Shown: in pieces, positions 45,480-57,050 of the stretch
Layout: every line of letters begins with the position of its first letter
How positions within the stretch are numbered: position 1 is the first letter of the stretch
Assembly: GCA_006384855.1 (NCBI GenBank)
Contig: VCJN01001626.1
Span: 62,001-126,000 of the forward strand
Direction: 5' to 3'
DNA from: Tetraselmis striata
Taxonomy: Eukaryota; Chlorophyta; Chlorodendrophyceae; Chlorodendrales; Chlorodendraceae
DNA length: 64,000 nucleotides
Notes under the pieces: generated by a model
The model's database searches: none
The model's input: the letters and a program-made list of their open reading frames with translations, nothing else
Told to the model about the DNA's origin: nothing
Made by a program: the position numbers and the translations under genes

Positions 45480-47716
45480 TGCTGTGTTTTGGGGCTCACA
45501 CAGCCACTCTCTTTGTGGTTCTCGACGTGCTGCTACGCTTCGTTCCAACTGCTAATCATGACGTCACCCCTTCCCTTGCGCGTAATTCTCGCAACTACAC
45601 CCAGGCCACCGACAAGGCGTTCCGTTTCCTATTGGCCTTCCCGCGAAGGCTCAACGAGATCGAGCATGTGCAGGGTGACCATGGGGTAGTGGACGTTCTG
45701 AGGGCTCAGCATTTTCAGCGCGCAGCGGAGGATGTGGGCTCTGCAGTTTTCGGCGACCTAATATGCGCACCTACGAGCGCCGGGTCTTCGAGGTGACAGT
45801 CGCTAGCGACACCAAGGCCACCGCCACTGCTCGTGTGGCGGCTACGCTCATATGTCGCGGGCGTGGCGGCAAACCTGGGCGTGGCCGCGAAGCTGAGCAT
45901 GAGTGATGGCGAGGGGCTCCTGGCGCTTTGCTAGGCCGCCACCTTGCGATGCTGACCGCCGCACGGCTTTCCCTGACAGCTCAACGACGGGATGAGCAGC
46001 GCCGCGTTTCCGGACCGGACCCCCCCTAACCCTACAGACTTCATTTAGACCTTCCTCAGTACGGTGCGTCTTACAGCCACAGCCGAGTGCGGCTCAACCG
46101 TCCGCACACTTGCACCTGACAATGTCACATCCCGCCTCCCGTACCATACATTTCGTCACTGTGTCCGTCACTCCGTCGGTAGTTACTCTACGGGTTACAA
46201 CTGGTTCGCAACGACCCTCGTCATGCGCACGCGCGTACACGTTGAGCGCGAGACAAGCGCTACGGGAGTGACGGGCGTCCGGGGCGGCCCGCCAACCTGA
46301 ACATTGCCCCGCAAACCCGTAATGGTGCCCAAACTAAGCTGTGCAACAGCTAGCGTAGTCCAATTGCCGGCAATTCAGTGGACGCAGTCGAATGTTTTGC
46401 CGGGATATGGCCACGCCCCATGTTACCACGTCGGTCAAGCGTCGCACTTACGTGATTGACGATCGCGAAGCCCTCGACCCCTTGGCGGCTTCGCTCCGGA
46501 CCCGTCTACATTAGGTATTCGGTTCGGACGACTACATGGGGCAGCGCGCACTCGACCTCCTCTATCTCCAGCTCCCTCACCGCCCATACTCTACGGAGTT
46601 ACTCTAGCAAGCTGGCTCATTTCGCCGAGTTCTGCCACGACTCGAAGAACATCAGCCCGTTGGAGGCAAGTACTGCGACCGTCATTGGGTACGTCGCTTG
46701 GATATCGGTGAGCGGGGTCACATTCGGGTCCAGTCGTTGTAACCCTACATGTCGGCAATCAACATGTTCTACGAACTGCGCCACATCGACCTCATCGCTA
46801 ATGACAGCCTACACCTCACCGCCGCTCGGCGTGGCCTGCTACTCAGGCAACGCGGCCTAGAGGCTGTCGCTTTGCGCGTCGCATTGCCTGCCGATGTCGC
46901 GTACTACTCCTTCGTTGAGCGTGCCGAGTTGATTGATGTTTATGCTCCTCCCCCGAGTACCATTTCGATTCCGGGGCGCTCAAATGGCCGAGCTCGTCAA
47001 CTTCAAGTTCTTCGCTCGGCGGGGGCTAACTGGCGTGTCCTGCCGAGTGCCGGACGTTTACGTCGACTCCTAAAACATCACCTTGCAGGTTTCCGTGAGG
47101 AGGGCCGCGCCGGCCGGCGCGGTCCCGACGACCTACGTCCACTGCTCCTTCCCCTGTCGGCGGAGCACCCCCGCCGTAGTGTCGCCCGTCTGCTACACCA
47201 CTTCATCGACAACGTCAAGTCTGCCCCCCTGGTCCGTGTTGCCTTGCGGATGGCCGAGATTAACTTCTGGGAGGTCACCCCGAGCGAGCATTCCAAGTCG
47301 TGGACTGCCGATACGATGTCGGATTGTCCCTTTGCTGCCATTCGCCTCGTTCATTGGTGCCGCGACCCCCTTGTTTGCACTTCCTGGACCTCTCACAACC
47401 TTCGTAAGGTTGCAGCCTCAGCTGCGAAATCCATCGGATTCCCACTGTCCCACATATGTCCGCCACCAGCGCGGGTGGGCTACCAACTCCGACGTCATCT
47501 ATAGATGACATCGACCCCAAACGTCCTCCCTTCACCTGGCCCGTGCGTGGTTCTAATTTTGCCACTCTGCGCCCCTTCGCCACTTCCAAGTACAACAAGA
47601 CTCCGCAGCAATGGCCCTCCCGGTGCCCCCTACGTGACCTGGCGCTACCCCTGCTGCGTAAAATTGCCGCTCTCGTCGTTCGCTCTTCCCTGCGGGCAAA
47701 ATTAGACTCAACTTGA
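45480..47716 (+). mobile_element. decayed tyrosine-recombinase element (DIRS/Ngaro-like), boundaries unknown
   Basis: A frame-shifted tyrosine-recombinase gene occupies the right half. The left half has two open stretches (45479-45796, with LDVLLRFVPTANHD, and 46064-46300) that are protein-like but unrecognised and might be the element's first ORF. No terminal repeats or reverse transcriptase were found, so the class (DIRS-like, Crypton-like or other) is not settled. Confidence 0.45.
46550..47570 (+). pseudogene. tyrosine recombinase with several frameshifts
   Basis: TAHTLRSYSSKLAHFAEFCH and ASTATVIGYVAWISVSG match the N-terminal SAM-like DNA-binding domain of tyrosine recombinases. The frame then shifts (MSAINMFYELRHIDLI). 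The first catalytic Arg region is readable as FFARRGLTGVSCRVPDVYVD in another frame. The catalytic His-x-x-Arg is in TSHNLRKVAASAAKSIGF (His codon 47394-47396, Arg 47403-47405). The nucleophile Tyr follows in GWATNSDVIYR (47500-47502), just before a further shift and stop. All key residues survive but at least three frame breaks separate them. Confidence 0.65.
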
Positions 47717-48605
47717 AATGATCTAAAACTAGTTTATGGGGTTTCCTCCTTTCCTAACCGCTTTTCCAGCTACATGTGCTGCCAAGTGGTATGGATTATA
47801 AGTTCACCCGTCGCTGCGCCCGTTCGTGTGCAGCACGCACGAGTAGACATAAAGCAGCCGCAACAGCTTCCCGTTTCGCTGTGTTACACACCGCGCCCCC
47901 TTGACTCCGTTTTGCCTCCACGATTCCACGAACCTTTGCCAATTCCGGCTCTTGTCCTTGTAAAAAGCCTGATCCCCCTTTTTGGCAGAACCAGACTCGA
48001 TTGAAACCCTGCTGCTTCGGGAGCAGGGTCATATCATCGCCGCCGCGGGGCAGCAGCAGCCACCCGCCATCACCGCAAACGCCCGGCCGGGACTCGCGTC
48101 CCGGTCATCAGCGCGCTCACGTTGCTGCTACTACCGTAGGTCACCTCGGCTCGGCCGCTCCAATAATTTCTCCACTAGTACAACTTTGCTGTGTGCCGAT
48201 AAAGGACCGCACAAATAAAGTCTCACCCCCGACGCAAGACGCGCCAGTAAACTGAAGTCACCCGTCTTCGGAGACCATCAGGTGCGCCGCACTGCAAGCC
48301 CCACGTCGCATCGCCGCGCCGTCGGTTAACCATCGTTGACCCCCGTTGACTTCCCGTTGACCGTGGCCCCAGCACCGCTCCCCTGCCCCGGCCTCATAGA
48401 GCTTCCCGGACCACTGCAGTAGCCCCTGACGCCGCCTTTGGCAAGGGTCACTTGCGTGGATAGCAACCTGGGCTGGCAACGCCGCTTTGGGTACCCGACA
48501 CGCAGCGGCCCCTGCTTTTTTTTTGTCACCAGTTCTCAATCGGGATGGATGGGGCGGCGGTTGGCTTGCGGAGTGTAAGCACCGGCGCCGCCCACCGCAG
48601 GGAGG
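47717..48605. other. intergenic region upstream of SAS-6
   Basis: No domain-bearing open frame is seen. The stretch before SAS-6 is GC-rich, with repeated 'ccgttgac' words around 48330-48362. Confidence 0.4.
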
Positions 48606-48674
48606 ATGAACGATCGGCTGCAGACTGACGGACGCCGTGTCGCAGGCAGCGGTTCTCTGGCGCGGGGCGACAGC

Positions 48675-51551
48675 ATGCCTGTGGTGGTGGATGGGGATGG
48701 GGATGCGGCGGGCCGCCCCTGCGGTGTCGGCAGCGGCCCCGTCAGCTGCTGCTGGGACGTCAACGCCGCGGAGACGCTGTTCTGGAAGAGCGTCCCTGTG
48801 CGGCTGAAGCTTGCGGGTGCCGATGACCGCACCAGGCCGCTCATTGTGCGAATTCTGCTGTGGGACAACTCGACGCGCCGCATGCCCAAGGTCCCCCCCC
48901 CCCCCCCCCCCCCCCGGCTCCCGTTGCCCACCTCCGCCTCGCTTCATCATGCGCAGCTGATCACTCGCGGCTGCGCGCAGACTCTGGGCGTCATCCTCAC
49001 CAGCGAGGACAACCACTTCTTCCTGTACACCATGGAGGTGAGCGAGGAGGACTTTGCCAACCTCCGGCAGGACCAGGGCATCCTGGTCGACTTCTCCATG
49101 TTCCCCGCCGAGATCATCTCCCTGCTGGAGTGCTGCATCTCCGGCAGTTCCGCCAGCGGGCCCAGGTGCGCCACTCCCCCTTCCATGTCCGCCACCGGCC
49201 CAGCACTACCATGCCAGCAAGGGGAAGGGTGGGGCCGGGGGCAGCAGCAGCAGCAATAGCAGCAGCACCTCGGCGGGGGTGAGGTGAGGAGAGGATGGGG
49301 GGGGAGTGTACGGAGGGGGCAGCGGTGCTGTGCTTGGGGCTGATCCTCTGGGCACAGGTTTCAGGCTGTGCTGGACGCGCGGCGCGGCGACGCACAGTTC
49401 AGCATCGTGGAGACCAACCAGTTCAAGCACATCACGCACATTTCGCTCGTCTTCCGGCAGGCTTCCGACCAGACCATCAAGCAGGTGCGGCCCGCGGCGC
49501 CCCACCCCCGCTTTGGGCCTGCACGTACGTATAGATATGCATATATATGCATGTACCCTGAGATCCTTGCTACTGAGGAAAACAGGAAAAAAGAGAGAAT
49601 ATGGTGAAGTAACGTCAAAATGACTGGAAGATGAATGAACACCCGCTGGGAAACGCTGAAACTCCGGGCGAGAACGATACCTGGCTGAGTACCATCCCCC
49701 CCTCCCCTGTGGCCACCCCCTCCCGCCCGCACACGCTCCTGCAGTACCTGTCATCCCGGCTGCAGGAAGTGACGGGCGACGCGGGGCGGTTGTCAGAGGA
49801 CAGGTCGGGGCTGCAGGCCAAGGTGTCGGAGCTGGAGGCCCGCGTGACGGAGCTGAGCGAGTTCCAGGTGCACGGGAAGCAGGTGTCGGAGAAGGCGCTG
49901 AACGAGCTGACGGCGAGCTACGAGAAGCAGCTGGTGGCGGAGCGCAATGCGCGCGTGACGGAGCTGGCGGAGGCCAACCGGCGGGCGGGGCAGGAGGCGG
50001 CGGAGCTGGCGGAGCGGCTCAACGGCGAGAAGGAGACGCTGCGGCAGCGGCTGGCGGAGGTGGAGGCGGAGAACCACGGGCTGCGCGACCAGAAGTACGC
50101 GCTGGACGCGCAGGTGTCGCAGCTGAGCGCGCAGCACGGCTCGGCGAGCGGGGAGCTGGCGGCGCTCAAGGCGGAGGTGGAGCGCCTGAAGGGCGCCAAC
50201 CTGCGCGTCGACCAGGAGAAGCACGAAATGGCCAAGACCCTCAACGAGCGCAGCATTGAGCTCGCCTCGCTGCGGAGCCAGGCAATACCTTGGCCCTTCC
50301 CATATTACCCCCTTCAGTTCAGGGGTTGTGTTGCAGGAGTGTTCATTTCCAGGGTTCAAACCCTGAACCTCGATGGCCGCGCCCGCGGTGGGAGTCACTC
50401 CTTTGCTGTGCCGCGGCAGGTGGCGGACAAGGAGTCGCTGCTCAGGTCGAATGCGAGCCGCATCGCAGAGCTGGAGAAGGCGCAGGGGCTGCTGGAGGTC
50501 GCGGTGGAGGAGTACCGCGAGCAGCACCGCGGCGCGGAGCAGCGGTTCCGGGAGCAGAAGGCGGAGACGGAGAAGGGAATCCAAATCATTGAGCGCTGCA
50601 GGGTAACCGCGGCCGACCCCCTTGCCTCCGAGCCGACTCGCTCGAGCGGCTTGTCGCCGCCCGGGGCTGAGCGCCCCCCCCCCTTCCGCTGGCAGAACGA
50701 GATCACGGCCAGCAAGTCCAAGGTGAAGACGTACAAGGCGATGCTGGTCAACCAGGAGAGCCAGAAGAAGGCGGTTGAGGGCGAGTACGAGCGGCTCAAG
50801 GCGGAGCTGGCCAAGATGGCGCAGGAGCTGCAGTCTACCAAGCATGACGCCAGTGTCGCAAAGGTGCCCCCCCCCCCCCCCCCCCCCCAGCGTCATTTAT
50901 GCCTTTCCTTTGCCGCTGCTTTGTCTGGCTGTGGTGCCATTTTATCACCTCCTATCTGGCCTGACCCCCCCCCCCCCCCCCCCCCCATGCCGGCCTGCAG
51001 AGCACAGTTGAGGACCAGAAACAGAAACTGGCGGAGGCACACCAGCAGATTGATTCCAACCGGAAGTTCATATCATACCTGAACACGCAGGTGCGCGCTG
51101 GGCCTCCGCAAAAGGCGGCATGTGCGGCGTGTGCGTACGCGCATCTGCTGTGACCGGGAGGGTGGGGTCAAACTCACACCATGGCCTGCCCGCGGTGATG
51201 GGTGCCATACTCAACGAGGCCCATCCTGAGCCCCCACCCTATTCTATCCATCCCCACTCGCAGTGCAACCAGGCGCAGCTGTCCGGCAGCTTCCCGCTGC
51301 AGGGCTCGAGCAGATACAACCTGCCGCTGTCCAGCGTGCCGCAGTCGCTGCCCGTGTCGACGCGACCGAAGGAGGGCGCCCCGGGCGGCGGCGGCATAGG
51401 CTACCACGGCGCCGGCGGCTACACCCGGCCCGCCGGCGCCTCTGGCGCTCCCTCCTACGCGGCGCCCTCCGTGCCCGTCTCCCTGCCCTCCACCTCCAGC
51501 TACGCCTCAGGCTCCTCCGGCGACTACAGACTCAAGCCCGCCTCCGAGTGA
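48675..51551 (+). CDS. SAS6: SAS-6 centriole/basal-body cartwheel protein, 8 exons
   Basis: SAS-6 dimers assemble into the ninefold cartwheel that templates new centrioles and basal bodies (BLD12 in Chlamydomonas). Exons: 48675-48890, 48957-49165, 49358-49484, 49745-50281, 50420-50602, 50696-50863, 51001-51090, 51264-51551; phases agree and give 605 residues. The N-terminal head contains NHFFLYTMEVSEEDFANL, QGILVDFSMFPAEIISLLEC and FSIVETNQFKHITHISLVFR (Phe164 sits where the head-head contact Phe is expected). FRQASDQTIKQYLSSRLQEV leads into a long coiled coil through exons 4-7. The C-terminus is Ser/Gly/Pro-rich and disordered. The start at 48675 (MPVVVDGDGD) is preferred because it resembles the algal N-terminus; an in-frame ATG at 48606 would add 23 residues. 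Intron 4 (50282-50419) would use a GC donor and is in frame, so retention cannot be excluded. Confidence 0.92.
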
Positions 51552-52412
51552 CCTCGAGCCCCCCCCCCCCCCCCCCCCCCCCCTAATCGACCACAACCCT
51601 GGATGGGGTGAGCTCGCCATCAGGGTGGGAAGGGAGGGCACGAAACTACCTACCCAACATAGCGCTCTAGCTTCAAGTGCAATGCCAACTGAGGGCGGCC
51701 CGATGCCAGCTTTGCACTTTGTACCATGCCGCGTGGCTGCTGCCATCTCTGAAGAGTTTGTCGATGCCGTATGAGTGTAGGGCTGGAGCAAATACCCTAA
51801 TGATGTTTGGGCGAGGGCGGGGAGCAAAGTACTACAATTCCAGGCCCAGGAATCACCGGCTTCAATGTGGCCCCGCGACTTTCTTTGGTTGTGAAATACT
51901 CACTGCCATCGCCCGTGGGGCACATGTGCAATTCCGCCGGTTGTCGTATCGCAGCTCCCGAAAGAGGGTGCTCACATTCCATACACCATTCTTTTGAGAG
52001 TCAGTCTGAGTCGCGATACCGGCACTTCACCGCAGTTACAACGACACTCGTCTTTCCCGGTGCTGCGAAGTGTGCGGTTGTACCTCGTACAGTGCTTACT
52101 GGAGCACGGCCCACCGATCATAACACGGGGACCCCGTGCATGCGCCCCCCCCCTCCGCATCGTCGAGGTCACCAGTGGCTGCCAACAATGGCAACCAGAA
52201 GGTGCGGCGAGCTTCTTGCGAACCACCGACCCTGCACCGGCATAGTCCTGAGCGTTCATGACAGACTGGCTTTTGGATTTCTATCGATGTCCGCGTGCCT
52301 TCGGGCGGCCCTACAAGACGGGGTGTCCCGGGATGTGCCACAGCAACAGGAATAGGGGGTGTGAGGGGGTGGGGCGGCATGGCTCCTCGGGTCGTCCACA
52401 CCTGCGCTCCTC
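51552..52412. other. convergent intergenic region between SAS-6 and the Rtt106-like gene
   Basis: A poly-C run (about 51560-51583) lies immediately after the SAS-6 stop. No open frame with a domain is seen; the minus-strand open frames are shadows. Confidence 0.45.
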
Positions 52413-55400
52413 CTATTCAGTGCGCTGCTTTTTTGCCGCCGCCGCCGTGTGGTCCCGCTGCATACAGCTCTTGATTTGGCTGGCGGAGATGCCCTCGCCG
52501 CTCTCCACGCTGAAGTCGCCATCTGAGCCGCTGCCCTCGTCGCCAGAGTCGCTGCCGCTGCTCCCGGGGCCCTCGCTGTCGTCGCCCGCCTCGGGGTCAA
52601 AGTCCTCGTCGTCCGAGGAATCTTCGTCCTCTCCCTAGCGGCACAGCGGGCGAGGGCATGTGCACACCGCGGGGTAGTAAGCACCCCTTAAACAGGTGCA
52701 TACCACCATGTGGTGTCACAGCCATCCCTGTCCCTTACGAGTGAGACATCCTACAGGTAGGGGCGGTAAGATTGGCAGCACCGTGACACACCGCAAAGTA
52801 TAGTGTGTAACTATGTATACGCCACATTCATTTGGTATCATCACACCTCCTCGGCACATCATACCACGCGATCTCGTCCGCGACACGTCACAGCATAGGG
52901 ACTACATTGTATTGAAATCCAATTGTACATGTCAGAAGCCGGTTACCGGAACTCGACCACGTGTAACAAGCTGGTGTTACCAGCAGACACATCAGTCAAT
53001 GTCCGCCATTTGGCCGCATTGAGGATGGGAAAGCGGCTGCGGCATCAGTGCGGGCAAGTGGTGGGTGGGGCACCTCCTCGCCGCCGCCGTCATCGCCGCT
53101 GCCCTCCTCCCCGGAGCTCTCCGGCGCCCCGATCCGAATGCGCCTAGCGTAGCACCAGGGGCGTGCTTAGTGAGGCGCCGTGCCGACCCATTACAATTCG
53201 CTGTGCGGGGAGGGGCGCAGCGCGAGGCGGCCCCTGTGACGGCCGCACCTGTCCTGGACGTACCCTTCCAAAACGCTCAGGTGGGACCGGTCGATTTGCC
53301 CTGGGATGGCCCACACCCCAGGAGCCGCTCAGCGTGGCATCAGGCTTATGCAATCACCCGTCTGCGTCGAGGTCAACCACTCTGGCTGCAGCCCCCTGGC
53401 AGTCCCATGATATTCGGTGCGGAGGGACACGGGAGGGGGCCGAAGGGGGGGGGGGGGGGGGTCCAACCAAACTCGTGGATGCTGTCGTCCTTGCAATGCA
53501 CTGTTATGTCGAACGTTGCAGAGCCACCTGAATGCACCGCCCCACCAAAGATTGCCATGGAGTGAGTAGCTTCGGGAGGCGGCAAACTCTACCCGTGGCA
53601 GTCACAAATCGAGTTTGTTACATATCGCTCAAACAATCCCGTCTCAATACCGCTCAAACATTTTCCCGTCTTGAAGTCGGAGATTCCGTGTAAAATTCGT
53701 GGTTTATCATGGTACATTTCTACATTACCATCGTTTTTCCTTCCTTGTGAGGGGTTCAAAAACCATAAATATATAAAAGCCCAATTGTTTCGACGGGGGT
53801 AGTTCAAATAGCTTACCGAGTGGGCCAACTCCATAGTGTGGATGTGGGCGCAATTAGGGGGGGGGGGGGGCGCGGGAGGGCAAAGGGGGGGGGGGGGGGG
53901 GACCTGCTGCGCGGAGAAACTCCACGGAGAGGATGTCCTGGTGCGGCAGCAGCAGTGCCGGCTGTGCTCAAACGTGCGCGAGGAGGGGCAGCGGCTGCAT
54001 CAGGTCCATAGACACCGCAGCGGACACAAATCGCGGCAGAGGGGGGCGCAGCATGCGTGGGCGCTGGCCCGCCCCCCCCCCCTCGTACCTTTTCCACGAA
54101 GCACAGCGCATCAGCAAGCGGGAACAGGAAGCCATCTGTGACCTGCCGCACAGCCACACCCCAGTGCGCGCCGGGCGTCAGTGCCGGCGGAGCCATGCGC
54201 GGATACTGCCCCCTCCCCCCCCCTCCTTTCTGATGTATCGCAGATGTGCTGGGCACCCACCTTCACATTGGCTTTGATGGCCATAACCCCATCCAGCGTG
54301 CGGAACACCGCCTCGCTCGGGCTGGCGAAGAAGTCCTCGCTGTTACAGACGCCCAGCTTCCTGCGCACGAGGCACATTCGCGACACGGCGCGGCACTGCC
54401 ACTGAGCGCGGGGCAGGGCATGGAAAGGCCGCGGAGGGAGGCAGCGCGCGGGGGGGCAGGCTCACCCCAGCAGCTGGCACAGCACCACAGCCTCCGCACC
54501 GGCCAGCGGCGCACCGCTGGGGTCCGCCGGGTCTGTCACGCTCACTTCCTTAGACTCCAAGGTCTACGGGGGGTCGAGCCACAGTCCGCATGTGCGCCCC
54601 GTAGCGATGTGTCAGGGAGGTCGAGACCCTGAAGCATCGCAGGTGGTGTGCGCTGGGGAGCCCCGGAGGGGCACTCTGGCAGCGCTGCTGGAGTTGCCTC
54701 CCTTTAGCGAGAGGGGCCTACCTTGAGCAGCATGGTGGTGAGCCTCTGCTTCCCGTAGATGATCTCTGACTCGCTGCCGCCGTGTGTGTGTGTGTTAAGG
54801 GGGGGGGGGGGGGGGGGGGGGGGGCGTGGGACGGCATGGCACGGCGTCAGCGGCATTGCGGAGGCGGGAGTGAAGGTGGTGGGAGAGGGAGGGTGGGGGG
54901 AACACCTTGACAGGCAGAACATCATCAGCACCGTCTGCTTTTTGTCCTTGGGCAGGGAATCCAGGATCTGCAGGGCAGCAGGGCACGGCCGCGGAAGTCA
55001 GTCTGGCGGGGCGAGGCTTTCTAGCAGTGTGCGAATGCGATGCGATGGTACGAGGCTGCACTGGTAAAGGGCGGACGGCGAGGCCGGTGGGGGGGGGGGA
55101 AGGGGGCATACCACCACTCGCTGCATGGCGCTGTAGGGCACGACCAAGCTGGACTTTGGGCCCTTGAGCACCAGCGTGTCCTCGAAGAATGCCGCGTCGA
55201 AGCGCCCCCTGGTCGCCCGGCGCAGAGGTATCTCAGCAGCGAAGGCCGGACTGCTACACCCTTATGAATCATGATCACAAGAGCGCGGAGCAACAAAGAA
55301 TAAGAGTAGCCAACGCTTGTACAGGGCAGGGAACTCCCAAGCCAGCCAACAGAATAACTTGGACCCCGAAGAGAACCAAGGATGGCCCGGAAGGCAAAAC

Positions 55401-55802
55401 AAGTCGGGATTTAGTCCGGATCACCCAGCCAAGAGACGCGCGGATTCACAAAAACACGTGCTTCAACACTCCCCCATTCCCACTCGTGCAGCTGCGACTA
55501 ACATAGCTGCACCCGACGCTGCGCAGGGCTGGAAAGGCGAGCGCGCCAAACCTGGGGGAAGAGAACGACACGCTCGGCAGGACCGCGGCCGCTCCATCGA
55601 GGCTCGGAACCTCGGCAGCCGGCGCCGCGCCTCCCTTACTAGCACACAGCTCGCGCAGGACGCCGCCCAGCGCCACGACCAGCCCGGGCGGGGCGCCGGC
55701 GGCCTCCACCTCGCGCAGGAGTGCGTCCCCGCTCGGGACGGCGCCCAGCAGCGGCCGGAGGTCCGCTAACAATCCGCTATCATCGTACCGCTTGGGCGCC
55801 AT
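52413..55802 (-). CDS. Rtt106-like / SSRP1-middle-domain-like histone chaperone, 12 exons
   Basis: This is a probable nuclear histone chaperone with tandem PH-like folds. Exons: 55802-55552, 55208-55112, 54967-54906, 54773-54722, 54563-54466, 54360-54261, 54142-54089, 53961-53904, 53527-53468, 53300-53249, 53143-53074, 52634-52413; all phases agree and give 391 residues. FFEDTLVLKGPKSSLVVPYS and MQRVVILDSLPKDKKQTVLM form the first PH core. MAIKANVKVTDGFLFPLADA, LCFVEKPALLLPHQDILSVE, GGSATFDITVHCKDDSIHEF and QIDRSHLSVLEGYVQD follow in the order of the Rtt106/Pob3 middle domain. The C-terminus is acidic (EDSSDDEDFDPEAGDDSEGP). No N-terminal SSRP1 dimerisation domain or HMG box is present, so it is not full SSRP1. 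Several exons are under 65 nt. Confidence 0.85.
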
Positions 55803-56876
55803 CAGTCCCTCCACCGAACCGCCGCTGTGTTGCGGCCGTTGTTCTTTGCGCGCGGGTTGTCGAGCTAGGAGGCAGCTAATATGGCACCGACCGGGTAGTG
55901 ACGATGCGGGCGTGTACGATGCCAGGGTGAAGGTTTCGAAGGCACACGCCGCGACAGGGAAAGAGGTGGAGGAAGAGAGAGACTCAAGGGCACAGCAAGT
56001 GGTTGAGTTGCTATCCCACCAGCGAGGAGGCATACGGTAGTAGTACCAAGATGTGACCAGGATGTAGTCCAGGATCGGGCAGGCAGGGCTGAAGATGCTG
56101 AGGACAACGGTGTCTGCGGTTTTGATTTTGAATTGCAAGTAGCAGGGAGGTGGAGAATTTGCCAAAGATGCGACTAGCTAAGATGTTGGTAGGAAAACAG
56201 GCCGACGGGCCCTTCAGTCCGCAACAAGGGAGGGTGAGTGGGCGCGCAACCTGTTAACCAGGCGCAAAGGCATAAGGTGGACTCCCGCCGCTGCCCCGGA
56301 GCGTCACATAGTAGGGCTGATCGAGGCTGGCGCGTGCGCCGCTGGTCATCGACGTTGCCTAGACATCGCGACGCTGCTAGCGGAATACGAAACGTCGGCC
56401 GTTTGCCCGGTGGAATATTCAAACCTCTTTATTACCAATATGACCATTTAAGCAGGGACGGGCCGCATTTGTCATCACGCCGCCCGTGGGCGGCGGGCAG
56501 GCTGCCGGGGGGTGCTGGCTCCACCACGGGATGCACCACTCGAAGAAATGCCAAGAAGCAACGCATGGCAAGGTTGGGTCGATGTTATTGTAGTCCAGCA
56601 CGCATGCCCGCCCCTGGCTAAGCACATGTAGGGCGCAAAGGTGTCGCGTTGCAGCAGGGCTCTCGGCCGTTTTCAGGCGCGCCCTTGCGCACGACACCTG
56701 CTTCGAAGATGTGTTCATCAGAGAATGTATAGTCACTACGAATATCGCACGGATGGTGTGTATAGCGGAATGTAACTACCGAGATATGCACCCTATGTAT
56801 CGCGTAGGAATTGGGCTACCTGACGAAAACGTACTATTCCAATTGGGCAGTGTATGTACTTCTTGTTGCCTCGCTC
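55803..56876. other. upstream region of the Rtt106-like gene, no gene recognised
   Basis: The DNA is purine/pyrimidine-mixed, with only short open frames that lack domain patterns. An Alu-size or tRNA-like repeat was looked for and not found. Confidence 0.4.
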
Positions 56877-57050
56877 CCATGCATTGACCCGGTGGTTGAT
56901 GAGAGCAAGATCATTTTGCCCTCGACGGAGCACCACCCCGTCACATTCGATCTCTATGGCGATGCACTCATGAACCTCCCGGCACTTGAAGACGCTGGCT
57001 CACTAGCGTGACTATGCAACACGATGCTATCGCAGACGTCTTTCGCCGTT
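56877..57050 (+). pseudogene. diverged scrap of the LINE endonuclease ORF
   Basis: Reads ...KIILPSTEHHPVTFDLYGDALMNLP..., then a small insertion with a stop (near 57009), then HDAIAD.F. This aligns with the part of the endonuclease ORF at about 9720-9860, at visibly lower identity than the two copies in the left part of the window, so it is an older insertion. Confidence 0.75.

Noticed and set aside
50350..50375. tRNA-like 'gggttcaaaccctgaacc' in SAS-6 intron 4
   Set aside because: Only a B-box-like word; no A box or cloverleaf around it.
49793..50896. 367-codon minus-strand open frame opposite SAS-6
   Set aside because: Leu/Arg-rich shadow of the GC-biased coiled-coil exons; SAS-6 on the plus strand explains the region.
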